DNA of 64,000 bases from Ottelia alismoides (Eukaryota; Streptophyta; Magnoliopsida; Alismatales; Hydrocharitaceae), in contig JAZKJV010010622.1 in NCBI GenBank assembly GCA_037367405.1, forward strand, positions 248,001-312,000. Reading direction: 5' to 3'. Below the pieces are notes generated by a model. That model saw nothing but the letters and a program-made list of their open reading frames with translations. It was not told where the DNA came from and did no database searches. Every line of letters begins with the position of its first letter. Position 1 is the stretch's first letter. Positions 35,131-47,130 of this stretch are shown here, piece by piece. The translations under genes were made by a program, and so were the position numbers.

Positions 35131-35429
35131 GGGGACAGTCAACTTCTCATTTGTTCATTCATTTATTCGTTCCTTATTCTTTAGATTTTCCTATACTCAG
35201 TACGAGTTCTGTCTTCTCTTTTCACTCTGATCTATGAGGACATAGCTCAAGCTAAGTATAGGGGGTCGTATAAACTGCGTATATATTTTAGCCATAACTC
35301 GTACTTTTGTATTTTTACTAATAAATATGGCTAATAATACTTATAAAATTCATTAAAAACCCCAATAAAAAGATGTGATTATTCCTCAAATACTTTTTGT
35401 CCTTACTGATTAATAAATCATGTGAAATA

Positions 35430-36060
35430 TTTTTTTACAAAATGTTTGAAAAATAGTTTGAAAACCTTTGTGAAAAATCTTTTTAAAAACTATTTGGAAA
35501 ACATTTTGGTTACATGTTTTCAACCTTTGTAAAAATATTTTGATTGAAAATTTATTTTCTTTGGGTGAAATAAAATGTTTGAAAAATGATTTGCAAATGG
35601 TTTGAAAAATGGTTGCAAAAATATTTGAAAAATCTATATATACTATTTGGAAAACCTTTGCAAAATGATTTTCAAATATGTGTACATGTTTGTAAAGACT
35701 GTTTGTAAAAACTATTTTGGATTATAGTTTTCAACTTCTTTGAAAAACCTGTGTCAAATAAGTTTGAGGAATACATACATCTCAATTAAAATTCTCTATG
35801 TATATACCTATAAAAATTGACTACTTACCCTTTGTAAATTCTTCAAATCCATTTCTTGTAAATATAAGATGCATACCCATGTAAATATTTGTATCTAGTT
35901 TTTAACCAAAATCTTTTTGTTTTCCAAAATTCCAGAAACATTTGCAAAATTAAATCCAAAAACAATTGAAAAAACTTTTTGAAAAATCTGAAAAATGCAT
36001 ATGCATCATCCTTTCAAAAATCCATAAAAGGTTCAAAATCTTTGAAAATTGCATCACAAA
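35430..36060 (+). repeat. Degenerate TTTGAAAA repeat block
   Basis: Dozens of variants of TTTGAAAAAT, TTTGCAAA and TTTGTAAA are spaced irregularly at about 15-25 bases. This is low-complexity sequence within the A3 3' tract. Confidence 0.6.
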
Positions 36061-36862
36061 AAAATATATATTTTTTCTGCATTTACATAGCATGAGCATT
36101 TTTCGGAGTAAGTTTGATAGTTGAACGAGTCTAAGTAAAATCCAAAGATTGGAGCTTGGTTGGACCTTTAATCTACCTAATTAACAGGAACGTTATAGGA
36201 ACTGGAATTGAGGTACTTCAGGTCTAGTTGACTTAATTCTTTGGGGATCACGAGACTTGGTTCAATGGATTCCTGACTGCCTAAGTAGAGTATTTCGCAG
36301 CACACGCACGACTCTTGTTGATAATGACCAAACGTGGACACCTGCACCTTTCACCTGGCTCAACTTAGTTGGAGTGGTGAGGGGGTTGGATCTGCTAGTA
36401 TGAGATGTACACAGGTGGAAACAGTTGTCTTTCTCTACGGATGGAAGTGCATCCCAACCCATCCAGTGGTGATGAGTTTTGAGGATAGGAGATTGTGGGT
36501 TGCAATAAAGCTTCAAAAGAGGGATAGTCTACTGGGTCAAGAGGAAAAACTCCCTATGTAAATGCTGCTGTATATAGTATTCAAAAAAATGCAAAAACTC
36601 CTAAAAAGGTGGACATGCCTGTACAAAAATAAAAATGCCTGCTGGAGTGTACATATGTGTATAGTTAAATAGGGAATATTTCAGATGAGGTGCACCTTTC
36701 CTGGGTGCATGGAAAGCCCGCCATCCTAACCATCCATAGTCAATCTGATGGTTATCATTAATGGCTCGTTATCTATATTTTTTAAATGTCGAAAAACCCA
36801 TTATGGTCATTTTGGTATATTCTATATTTAGAATGCAACAAAATATCTCCTAAATTATCTCA

Positions 36863-36897
36863 CATCTCTCTCTCTCCTATCTCTCTCTCTCTCTCGA

Positions 36898-36939
<42 letters not shown>

Positions 36940-36940
36940 G
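36863..36940 (+). repeat. CT microsatellite in MULE
   Basis: Runs of CT are interrupted twice by CTCTCGACGA, just before an ATG at 36944. Confidence 0.85.
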
Positions 36941-36943
36941 ACG

Positions 36944-37099
36944 ATGGCATGTGGGAGAAGGTTGCTCCGACGTCCTCCATCGCCTCCCCAATAGATCACG
37001 TTCACCTACGTCGTGAAGATCATCTATGACGGCATGTTGGAGGAGGCTGGTCGATTCCACAGGTTCAAACGTCGGAGATCGTGATGGTGGATGTGAAGG
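36944..37099 (+). other. Possible captured exon inside MULE
   Basis: This is GC-rich sequence after a CT tract. One frame gives a short plausible peptide (VVKIIYDGMLEEAGRFHRF) and the stretch ends at AAG/GTAAGC, a textbook plant 5' splice site. The ATG at 36944 itself opens only 16 codons. It could be a host gene fragment picked up by the element (Pack-MULE). No family is recognised. Confidence 0.3.
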
Positions 37100-37122
37100 T
37101 AAGCGGGGAGGGGGAAGAGAAG

Positions 37123-37685
37123 GTTGAAGGAGTGCGTGAATGGAGGTGTGTGGGCAGAGGAGGACGTGCATGGAGGAGGTGGGTCGTGGAGGAGAAGGGC
37201 GGAGGAGGTGCGGGTAGAGAGGATGCTGGAGATGGAGGGCGTGCCCAGGTTTTTACAATATAATGACCTTTTTTGCAATCTCGAGTTTTTTTTACAATCC
37301 CAGATCGTATTTTACAATAGCATATCATCTTTTTACAATTTTCAGACTGTTGTTTTACATTTATACGCGTGGAGGAGGTGGATCATGGAGGAGACAGTTG
37401 AAGGAGTGCGACAATGGAGGTGTGTGGGCGGAGGAGGACGTGCATGGAGGAGGTGGGTCGTGGAGGAGAAGGGCGGAAGAGGTGCGGGTAGAGAGGATGT
37501 TGGAGATGGAGGGTGTGCCCAGGTCTTTACAATATAATGACTTATTTTGCAATCTCGTATGTTTTTTTACAATCCCAGATCGTATTTTACAATATAAATG
37601 ACCTATTTTGCAATCTCAGACTGTTTTGCAATCTCGAGTTTTTTTTACAATCTCAGATCGTATTTTACAATTGCATATAATTTTT
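37123..37685 (+). repeat. 274-bp tandem duplication with TTTTACAAT motifs
   Basis: The sequence from 37123 (gttgaaggagtgcg) recurs from 37397, offset 274. A third partial copy of the T-rich half lies at about 37586-37685. TTTTACAAT or close variants occur about a dozen times between 37250 and 37930. Confidence 0.8.
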
Positions 37686-38233
37686 TTACTAACTGTGATC
37701 TTATTATACAATGCAGGATGCAAAATTACAACAGGGATTCGAATTTTACAAAGATGCTTGGCATTTGTAAAAAACGCACATAATAGGATCTGATTGATTT
37801 ACAATCTTCATACAGATTTTACAAAACATCCATGATCTTTTACAATAGTGTTATCAAAATTACAATTATTATAATATAAATATTACTAATTGTGATTTTA
37901 TTTTACAATGCAGGATGCAGTTTTACAATATCAAGGAGAATTTTACAAAAAAATCTGTTATTCTACATTGCGCGGAAATGCTACCATGTTGGCGAAAATT
38001 CAGTAACTAAAAGGCAACAAAAAATACCAAATCAGACACGCTAAAAATGGAAAAATATAAAGACGAAATAAATTTCAAATTCGAAACTAAATTCAAATTT
38101 AAAACGAAAATATATGGACTAAAATACCCTTTTGGATGAAGAACCGCTAGATCGAGATCTGACGGATCTCGTGATGGGCTTTCCATACACCCAGGAAAGG
38201 TGCACCTCATTGGAAGGGCCCTCTAGTTAAATA

Positions 38234-38800
38234 AGCAAGCTTGAGCCTCAAAGTAAAATCATGTGAGCCTGCAGCTGGATGACTTGACTACACTGGTCTT
38301 GCATCCTAGGATAGGCAGCTACACTAGCTACCGTCCATTCTTCTCTTCACCCACTCCTCTTGAGTTGGTTGCCACTTGAACTTAGAAGGGAATACCCTGC
38401 ACCTTGAGGAATGAGTTGTTGGATTGGGGAATCATTGGGTTGTCATACTAGAGAAGTCAGTCTCTTTGTCATTTTAGCTGGGAAGAGCCACCATTACTTA
38501 CACTGTATGAGTCAGATTCATAGTCGTAAGGGTTTGCGTATGAGTTGAAATATTTCTTACCTGGCTATTGAGGAGACTTGAGCAGAGTTTTGGGTTTCTC
38601 AGAGACTGTTGGATTTCAAATCCGGCTCCCATTAAGGTTCCGCCCGCACTAAAACTCCAAAGGTCTGACTTAAACTCCAAACTTTGATTTTGTGAAGACG
38701 AGTTTGATAATTAAACTTAATCCAATTTTCTTATTTTTCTTTTCTTTGTTCTTCTTTTCTGCACTTATTGCATAAGTGTTTGCTAGGGGCTAGCTAAGGC
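38234..38800 (+). other. A3 3' non-coding tract, last part
   Basis: Non-coding continuation of A3 after the MULE, up to the polypurine tract. I see nothing else in it. Confidence 0.6.
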
Positions 38801-38813
38801 AAGTATAGGGGGA
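38801..38813 (+). promoter_or_regulatory. A3 polypurine tract
   Basis: AAGTATAGGGGGA abuts the LTR start TGATGAATC. It has the same AAGTATAGGGGG text that ends the upstream hairpins. Confidence 0.85.
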
Positions 38814-39946
38814 TGATGAATCTATGTTTCATCTCTTTATTCTATCATTTTGGCCTTAAAAACCCTAATAAATGCATGTAAATAGGCTTAATTTAGGCAT
38901 TTTTGCATTCATGCATCATTGTGTAAATAGTATATAAAATACAGTTTTTAAAGTAAAAATTATAGAATAAAGAAAAGAAAAGAAGAAGAATAAAATATTG
39001 CAAATATTTTATAACCCGAAACCCCGAGACCTAGGCATCTCGATGACTCGGTCGACAAGGAATAAAGTAGGGGGAGATAAGGGCCAAAATACAATAAAAA
39101 CCCCTTTTATTTTAATCCATTCTTTATTCATTTTGGGACCTATTTTTGGTTCCACTTTTTATACCTCAAATAAAGTAACTTTTTACATGAAAGTTGTAGA
39201 TAATTAAATATAGAAAATTACAAAATTAATTTCACATAAAAATAAATACAAATAAAAAGTTATGGTCTAAATAAAATCCCAGAATCCCAACTTCCTAAAC
39301 CTGTATCTCCCTAATAAAAGCTCGAAACGCATCAAAATCACCTTTAATTGTATATAATTTAAAATAAGCTATTTAATGGAGGTGGTTTCGTATTTGGCGA
39401 AGCCGCGGTTTGAAAGTTGAGTTTTAGACCCCTATCGTCTACTTGTACAATTTAACATATTCATTTTATTATTTATTCATTATTTTCATAATTTTATAAA
39501 TTTATAATTTTGTAAATATTATAAAAATCAGAATAAAAACTCAAAGAAAACACAAAATAAAATACTTGTATATATAATACATAGGTTAAATACCTATGAG
39601 TATACCTATATTATTAATATTCTATTTTATTAAGTGTACAAAAGACTTCAAAAAATAAAATAAAAATATATTTAAGTGTATAAAAATATGTTATAAAATT
39701 ATAAAATAATACACAAAATAAATAAAATTAAATTCACAAAATAAGAATAAAATATTAAAATACATAGATATATATACCTATATAGACCCAACAAGGTAAC
39801 TTGTAATTGTAGACTACATAAAAATAATAAAAATCACTATAAAATAATTTATAAAATAATAAACATTTTTTATTTAATAACATAAAAATAATAAAATCAT
39901 TTACTATTTTAAAATGAATTTATAACTCTTTTTTTAGGGATTTTTT

Positions 39947-39999
39947 TGGTTGGTCCACGTGGACCAACCAGGTTCCTTCCCTTGTTGACCTTGGTCAAC
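39947..39999. promoter_or_regulatory. G-box palindrome and paired W-boxes in A3 LTR
   Basis: 39947-39970 is a perfect 24-base palindrome with half-site TGGTTGGTCCAC and centre CCACGTGG, a G-box core. Fourteen bases on, GTTGACCTTGGTCAAC (39984-39999) is an inverted pair of TTGACC W-box cores. Both lie upstream of the GC-rich part of the LTR, where a promoter would be expected. Confidence 0.55.
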
Positions 40000-40228
40000 A
40001 CTCTGTGACCGAGGTCTGGCTCCATGTCAGAATGATTTCTTTGACGTTTTCTCCATATTTTGGAGGGCGTGTCTTTCATCATCTGGTGTAGGCTTCTTCT
40101 TGACTTTTATCCCTCGAAGATTGATAATTCACGCTCTAGTGTTTTTGAGGGGTGTCGATCATCGATTCGCAAAGATTTTCCTCGATCTTTGGGGCCTCTC
40201 CACTCCTTAGTCAAGCATTCAAATACAC

Positions 40229-42750
40229 TGTTAGACATGTGAGCCCTAGGCAAACCATTCTTACAATAAATGTTATTGTAATATATATGTTTATCAATAA
40301 AAGTTATTGATGTTTCACTCCCTTTCTGAAATTAAATGAATGAATGCACTATAAGGTCCCTCTTTACAATTAGGGCTATGTACCATGGCCATCTTGATGA
40401 TTATATAGCTGTTGATTCATTAAATGAATCATAAAGGCTGGTGTTTGGATGAATACCTAAGGAGTTAGATAGAGGACTCATCAAGCACCATCAAGTGATT
40501 GTTAAGAGATGATCTCCAGCCTGATTTGGAGATGGCAATCCTTTCTCACATAGGCTGATATCTGACCGACCTCTTGATGCAGGTCATCTGCATAGGAATA
40601 GTGATTCGGAGGTGTCAGATTAGTTAGGTCAATGGGTTGACTTAACGAGATTGAGATAACTTAAGTCCTATGTTGAATGCTATCACAGCATAGGCACGCA
40701 TCCTCTGATCGGAGACAGATGTATTGCTATATGTTTGAGTATGTACTTTTGGCAGACCGATAGGTTGATGATCTAACCAAGGTCTATACACCGGTGAGCT
40801 GGTGTGCATATAAGGGCATATGAACAATACAATCTCTCAAAGGGATCATACAGGTTGACTTATGAACCTGAAGATATGAGCTCACTCATGAGGTATTGGG
40901 ACCGATCAAATTCCATGCATGACATGAATTTAAAGGTATGATATATGCTTTGGGAAAGCATATGATCGATACCAACTCCCAATGACCAAGATTGAGAAAC
41001 TTAGTGATCAAACCCTGGAGAAGACAGTGTAAAATTGATCTTGATCTTCGGGTTGACCATAGGTCTTCCAGTATACAGGATGTACATGTATTGGGAATAC
41101 CTGAGGGTGAAGTGATCATAAACGATTGTATATCCATGACACTTCCATTCCGAGGGAGTGATGAAATAGGTCTGGATTTTAGTGACTCCTTTCAGTAGAG
41201 AAGCAATCTGATCTTAGTCCAAGTGTCGGACATTGATATGAATGAGATTCAGATTCAATGAGAAGATTAGATTTGCGGTCTTGATTTAATCAAGCATCTG
41301 TGGGAGGTTCGTAAGATATGGATTTGAGATGAGATCTCAATATCCAAGTCACTATACATGGAATAATACAATCGCCCTGTCCTTATCTCCAAGTATCTGC
41401 AGAGAAAGCAGATTATTCTTGAAAGGGTTCAAGAGTAATTCATTTGATGAAATGCATATTCAAGCAAGAAGGACTTGATGATTACATGAGATTTAATTAT
41501 CAAGCATAATATGAATAGGATTCATATTGTGAGAATAATTATCCAAGATAATTAAATGGGATTTAATTATCAAGGATTAGAGAATGTGGATAATACTATC
41601 CATGATATTTGTGTATTATAAATATGATTTATAATATACATATATTCAAGAGAGAGAAATTTCGTAAATAACATTTGTTAATTATTAAATGTGGATTGGA
41701 TTCACATTTATTAATTAATTGGAAATGTGATTTACAAGTTAGTTTGGGATGTGAATATGATTCACAAAATTTTAAATGGCATGATTGAAATATTCACAAA
41801 TTAATTTGGAATTAATTTGGTGGATATTTTTGTGATAATTGTTATTACAAAATTAATTAAGAAATAATAAGATAAAATAAAAAGGAGACAAAAGAACCAC
41901 CTAAATAAAAGGTGGCGTCACCTATGACTTATTCATAGGTGACGCCCCCAAAAATTTAGGGTGGTTGGTCGACTCCCTTTTTATTATCACATTATCTCTT
42001 GATAAACTTATTTGTGTTAAATTAAATTGTGTTGATAATGTTGCTACATATATTTAATTTAAATATAAATAAATGTTGTTGGTTTTAACCAACAACAATC
42101 ACAGCCATTGATCATCACATAAACCAATCATGGCCGTTGGATCTATGTGTCCAAGGATTGAGATCCATTGGATCCTAAACTAGTATAAAAAGAGGGATAG
42201 CCTAGCCTTTCTAGGTACATTATCTATAATTGTAGAAGACTACTACTCTCTCTCTCTCTCATTCTCGTGTGGCCTCTCTCCCTCTCAATCTCAAGTGGCC
42301 GTCCAATTTGCATATTTAGGAGGAGAGCGTCTTTCATTCGCCTTCGACGACTCGAGGATCTCCTTCTCCTTTGGAGTTGCTTACTCTGGAAGACGACGGA
42401 TTCGTTTGACAAAATCAGGGAGCCATTGCTTGGATCTTCATCAAGGATTGCGGGATAAACGTGACTCATCATCGTGCCCACAAATGCGTTCTTCGTGGAT
42501 TAGACTTGAGACAGTAGGATCTCTAGTTTGGGATCTCGCGATCACAACCACGCTTCAAGAGGTATTCCTTGTACTTTATGGTTTGATGAAATGATTCGAG
42601 AAGTGTTCTCGTGATCATGTGGTTTCATCTTTAGTTTTAAAAATTTTAATTTCCGTCGCATCTAGCGACTAGTGCGACTAGTTGCTCCGATTGCGTACGA
42701 TGCGATCGCCACGCTTCCGTGATGCGCTTAAGGATTCACAATATCCTTCA
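40229..42750 (+). mobile_element. Solo Copia LTR
   Basis: It runs from TGTTAGACATGTGAGCCC to ATATCCTTCA with the 5-base duplication tacac on both sides (40224-40228, 42751-42755) and no internal region. It is therefore the product of recombination between the LTRs of an inserted element. It carries a 14-bp-stem hairpin at 41914-41946, a TATA box at 42183 and a CT tract at 42247-42262. Confidence 0.95.
42183..42191 (+). promoter_or_regulatory. TATA box of solo Copia LTR
   Basis: TATAAAAAG followed 55 bases on by a CT repeat, in the same layout as the other copies. Confidence 0.62.
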
Positions 42751-45110
42751 TACACACCCCGAATTTCCTCCCTCATTTGATCACTCTTCCACCACCTAAA
42801 ACCTAACCCAAGTCCTCGAAGACATTCCTAGTGACAGCAAGAACTCATTGGGCTTCTCGTGTGATCAAGGAGGTGTCGAATCGAGGCGACTCCCCTCGTC
42901 GAAGGTCTCGCCGGAGTTCCCTTCCCGTACGCCTTGGTGAGGACCCTTTCCCCCTTCTCTCCTCTCTGTTTCTTTTGCATCTTGTTCACCTCACCAGTAG
43001 GAATCCCCCGACATCCTCTGCTTCGTTCTTCGCCCATCGAATCGCTCTCCACAAGCACCGCGCCGGAGCGCTCCTCCGGCCATTTTCCACCTCATCGTAG
43101 AAAGTCCAATCCACCCTTTCCGCAGGGTCGAGGCAACATGCCCTCAACCCTCTCACGTGTTTTCTGCAGGTCCTGAAGCCCAGAAGATCCTGGAGCTCGA
43201 TTTTGACACCTCGTCGGAGTTACTCGAAGCATCCTGCTCCGTCGCCCTGTGCAGCAAACACCACCGCCCTTTGGTGATTTTTGGGAGCCCCAGCAGCTAA
43301 AGGAGACCTCCAGGAAGCGAACGCACCGTCTTGCGAGCTTCAAGTCCGCCAGAGGTGGGAGAAAGAGCCTAGAGAACTTCGCCTGGCCGGAGCTAATCCG
43401 CATTCATCCTCCCGCGTTTCCAGCCGTCCGATCAAGGCATTGCTCCAGGTAGCGCAGCTGTCGTCCGATCTGGAGTCATCCCAGCCGTAGATCCCCATAC
43501 GAAGAGATAATCTGGTCCATTGAGTCAAACCGTCATCACGAGCCCTCGCACCGCCATGTGTCAAGTGAAGGGACTCCAACCGTTGGATCGTACAATGCTG
43601 GGTAATTTTGCCCCATACCCTCGCACGATTTTGTATTTACATCTTAGCACTTAAACATTCGTCTGTCGCTATAAATGTTTTGTAATATTTAGGAACTCAC
43701 TCCCGAACTTCCTTTAAATTGCATTTAGGTCCTCCACCACGTCACCTCACGTGCCTGTGCGCGTGAGGTGCGGGGCATTTTGCGGAGGACCCCCTATGGG
43801 TTTACTTATTTCATTCGAGTCTAGAAACTTTTATTCGTATTTATAAATTTCTGACATTTTTGCGATTAAGCCCCTCAACGTTTTGATATTTGTATATACG
43901 TCCTCGCTAGGCGCGTGCCTGTCACATGTGCCTTGGCGTTTTTGCAGACAAGGTCCTGAATGTTTGTTCATTTCTTATTGGCCCTGGAAGTTTATTAATG
44001 TGAAAATCGCATGCAGTCCCCTGACCTTTTCCTTATTCGCACAAATACCCCTACCAGAATGTATTTCCTTGATGTTTCTAGTATTTACTTTATGCATCTA
44101 TAAATTGCTAAAAAATCAACAAAAATCACCTTGTGTTCCTGTTGCATCATATTATCACGTCATATTTTTGTTTCGCATTTTTATTACATTTGAATATTTA
44201 TAAAAATTCAAAACCATGCTTTTTTGCTACTGTTTGCTTTAAAAAATACATAAAAATTATAAAACGTTTCTGAAAAATTCCAAAAAAAAAGATTTTGCGT
44301 GTTTGCATATCTTTTAGCTCCAGACCAAAAATCACTAAAAAATACAAAAGAAAACTCCTAAAAATCATAAAACCCCAAAAAACTTCCTAAACATGTTAAA
44401 AATTCTACAAAAATCCTAAAAATACAATTTTAGCTTATGTATTTTCCCTACTTTATTGGTATTTTGTTTAAAATTAATTTGAGGAATTTTGGACACTTTT
44501 TGATATTTTTCATCCTCATTTTAATTTCAGACGGCAACATTTATTCACTGATGTCAGTATTTTTGACTTTAAAAATACCAAAAAAATAGAAAAAATATAT
44601 AAAAATCACAAAAACATTATAAAATTATAAAAGACACAAAAATATTTCATTTTCTGTATTTTAAATATTTTCCCCTATTTTTACCTCTCTCTTATCTCTA
44701 GTGTATATATATTCCTTATATATATTATATCTTTATTAAAAGAGAAAAAATATACAAAAAATAAAAAGACAATATAAAATTTAAAAATTTAAAAATAAAA
44801 AATTAAATAAAAAAAATTAAAAATTACATAAAAAATGTACAAAATCAAAAACCCACAAAAAGTCCCAATTGGCTAAGTAGTTCACAAGACATAGGGCTTG
44901 ACTTTTTGTCTGCTTGCTTTACTCCTTTGCTTCTGTGTTTGACCCCTACTTGCTTGCCACTATACATTCTTAGTAGGGTATAATAAATTTTGATCCTTGC
45001 TCTTGATTGCTTAATTAATTGTGTTGGTTGATTATTGATAAACGTGAAGGCTTGAGTAGTCGCCTCAGCGACAGTGAGTCTGATCTGTCAGACCTTTATT
45101 TAGCGACTCT

Positions 45111-45534
45111 CTTTTTCTCGTTTTTCAATGGTTGTGTAGGCATACGATCTTTTAATACAAATATAGTTATGATTTAGTTAGCACATAAACGTCATCAACC
45201 TTCTTCTCATAATATATAGTTATTCTTATAGCTATAAAAGTCCATATTCATTTTTGTTCTTTCCCTGGTGTTGACCTTGGAGTTCTTGACAAGGATTATT
45301 CAAAGAACAATTAACATGTAGTTTCATGTATGGTGTTGCATGATAAGAAAACTCTAAGGAGTCATTACAGAAATTTAGAGGCCTGAATCTATATACGTCC
45401 ATTATTCATATACAATCTAAGATGTAGGGGTGGTAATATAGTATTCATATGGGTATCCGACGAATCCTATGCCTACATTTAGATGTCTTATCTTGAATCA
45501 AAACAGTGCATGTGCATATTATCTTACAAAAAAA
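45111..45534. other. Unassigned AT-rich DNA
   Basis: This lies between the A3 LTR and the next recognisable repeat. No open frame or repeat is recognised. Confidence 0.4.
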
Positions 45535-46160
45535 TCACATACATTTATAGATCATGTTTCAGATTTGATCTTATTCATAAATAATTTTCAACCGATACAT
45601 ACATTAAGAGATATATTTTAGAAGTGATCAATATTTATGACACCCTAGCCCGATACATATATTTACAGATCGCAATTCGGATATACTCATTGTTCGTACA
45701 TATAAACCTAACCTGATACATACAATCAATGGTCCATTCTAGTTTGAATCGATGTATATACGTAATAACGTAAAGCCGATACATACCTTAGATCCAGCGC
45801 GTAACTCTATATGTCGAGATTGCCGCGCCTCCTTCTGGTCACGGATCTGAGGTCTCCTACTCCTCCCTTGATTCGATGCCGCCTTCTCCTACGACGAAGA
45901 AGGACATCTTGTAAGATCTCTCTACCTCTCTTTCTCTCTCTCTCCTCCTCTCTCAATTTGCAATGGCATTGTGACGTGAGGGCGGAAATCCTTAGTATTT
46001 TTAAGGCTCTCAAAGGAGAAATTAATGGTTCATTAATACATATTAAAATTAAGAAATGAATTCATGCTAGTAAATGGGGTAATTAAAGGAAAGTGGGCTG
46101 AAAAAATCAAGCCGTTACTATCTACCACCCTAAAAAAATTTCGCCCTCGAAATTTCTTGG
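45420..46160 (-). mobile_element. Probable minus-strand Ty3 chromovirus LTR fragment
   Basis: At about 46120-46160 the minus strand gives AATTTCGAGGGCGAAATTTT and then TTTAGGGTGGTAG. This is the characteristic end of pol plus polypurine tract of plant Tekay/Del-type chromoviruses. The lower-coordinate sequence would then be its LTR, including the 60-bp repeats and a CT-rich tract at 45920-45955. Borders and the rest of the element are not resolved. Confidence 0.45.
45535..45790. repeat. About 60-bp degenerate tandem repeat
   Basis: GATACATA recurs at 45594, 45652, 45715 and 45778 (spacing 58, 63, 63), usually after CC. The text between shows weaker similarity (ATTTACAGAT / ATTAAGAGAT and so on). 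An earlier unit starts near 45537. Confidence 0.6.
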
Positions 46161-46672
46161 TAAAAGACATACTAAAGATCGAGGATTACTTTTGCACCAC
46201 TTTTTTTCCCAACATTATTCTTACTAGCATTCACTAGTTTGGTTTCAAATGTATTCTCATCCAAGTCATTATAATGATAGAGTGATCTGCAAGATCTCTT
46301 ATACATCCATAAGAAGACATCTTGATACTCAAATGATAACCCTTTATTCTAAGAAAACTCTTCTATAGAAAGATGTTTATCCATACTGTATATAGAATCA
46401 TAAACGCATTCTCCCAACTTATGTTCTAATCTATAGACGATCCTATCTGCTTACCATAAGTTTGCAGGCAAAAAAAAAAGAAAACTAACTTAAATCAAGT
46501 ACCTATAACCTCTTGAATACTTTTCCATAACTAAGTTGTGTATCTCATTTCTTAATTTCGCATAATTGATGTTGGGATATCATCTAGGCTGAAAATCTCA
46601 TTTCCACCCAGTTCTATCAGACTATTTGTTGAATGTGAATTGGTGAGGCGTGGTTTAACTTGATCGACCAGT
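46161..46672. other. Unassigned decayed sequence
   Basis: No intact frame. It may be interior of the minus-strand chromovirus or the diverged start of the TRIM-like 5' LTR. I cannot decide. Confidence 0.3.
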
Positions 46673-47130
46673 AATAATTGTGTCTGAATCCAACAAGTTG
46701 TCAGGGCCAGTTTCCTCGATAACGGATCGGGGACCTAAGCCGGGACGTTACAAATGGTATTAGAACCATGTTCCCTCTGATAGTGGAAAGGGTTACCTGA
46801 GAGGTGGAGCCGCCCCTACAAAGAGGTTGGAGGAAAAGGCTATCCAGAGCGTGTAGTCGTCATTGTCACTGGGAATAAGTGATGTGCCATGTCGCAACGA
46901 GGACGTTGCGAATATAAGTGAGGGAGGTTGTAACACCCCAAACTCTAAATATAATGTCATACCTAAAACTAACGAAGTGTGGGTGTTGTTTATAAGTGGT
47001 GGGGTACTTGACAACTTGGGCTTAAGCATTTTGGGTGGTTGTCAACAAGTTTAATTGATTCTGAACCCAACAAGTTGTCAAGGCAACTTTTCTTCGATAA
47101 CGGATCGGGACCTAAGCCCGGGACGTTACA
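46673..47130 (+). mobile_element. TRIM-like miniature LTR element
   Basis: The 3' LTR is 46929-47130 (202 bp), TGTAACACCCC to GGGACGTTACA. A partial 5' LTR ends identically at 46752. Between them are a primer site TGGTATTAGAACCA (46755-46768, near initiator tRNA-Met) and a purine tract GTGAGGGAGGT just before 46929. The internal region is only 176 bp and has no gene. The size and layout fit a TRIM; a heavily deleted chromovirus is the alternative. Confidence 0.72.

Larger units (their letters stand above)
34532..36671 (+). other. A3 3' non-coding tract, first part
   Basis: No long frame and no envelope-like gene is visible. It holds a hairpin series (34751-35130) and an AT-rich block of degenerate TTTGAAAA-type repeats (about 35430-36060). 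The rest has no feature I can name. It corresponds to the long 3' region of Athila elements, where some relatives carry an env-like frame. Confidence 0.7.
36672..38223. mobile_element. Non-autonomous Mutator-like element (MULE)
   Basis: The terminal inverted repeats are 36685-36719 and 38176-38210 (34 of 35 bases match, ATGAGGTGCACCTTTCC and onward), each 13 bases in from the element end. A perfect 10-base direct repeat, tagttaaata, flanks it at 36662-36671 and 38224-38233. Long inverted repeats with a 9-11 base target duplication are the Mutator hallmark. No transposase is present. The interior has a CT microsatellite, a GC-rich exon-like stretch and a 274-bp tandem duplication. Confidence 0.88.
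18372..45110 (+). mobile_element. Athila-like Ty3/gypsy retrotransposon A3, interrupted
   Basis: The plus-strand order is gag (from 18372), protease, RT first half (to 21779), RT second half with RNase H and integrase (32188-34531), a long 3' non-coding tract, a polypurine tract at 38801-38813 and a 3' LTR from 38814. The 5' LTR, leader and gag start were displaced by A2 and lie left of the window. Three later insertions are nested in it: a minus-strand Copia (21780-32187), a MULE (36672-38223) and a solo Copia LTR (40229-42750). The right border near 45110 is approximate. Confidence 0.88.
38814..45110 (+). repeat. A3 3' LTR, split by a solo Copia LTR
   Basis: It starts TGATGAATC like the other two Athila LTRs. 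A block near 44929-44960 (CCTTTGCTTCTGTGTTTGAC, then TTGCTTGCC) matches the U5-side block of A1 and A2, and TTTAGCGACTC near 45100 matches the A1 LTR end. Removing the solo LTR and one duplicated tacac leaves about 3.8 kb, close to A2. The exact end is unclear because no TGA/TCA terminus follows. A moderately GC-rich stretch (42890-43600) corresponds to the GC islands of A1 and A2. Confidence 0.82.

Noticed and set aside
36863..36940. Regular CT repeats resembling an array
   Set aside because: A simple microsatellite; no spacer-repeat structure as in CRISPR.
34532..38800. Envelope-like gene expected in some Athila elements
   Set aside because: No frame of useful length, transmembrane segment or splice arrangement could be supported.
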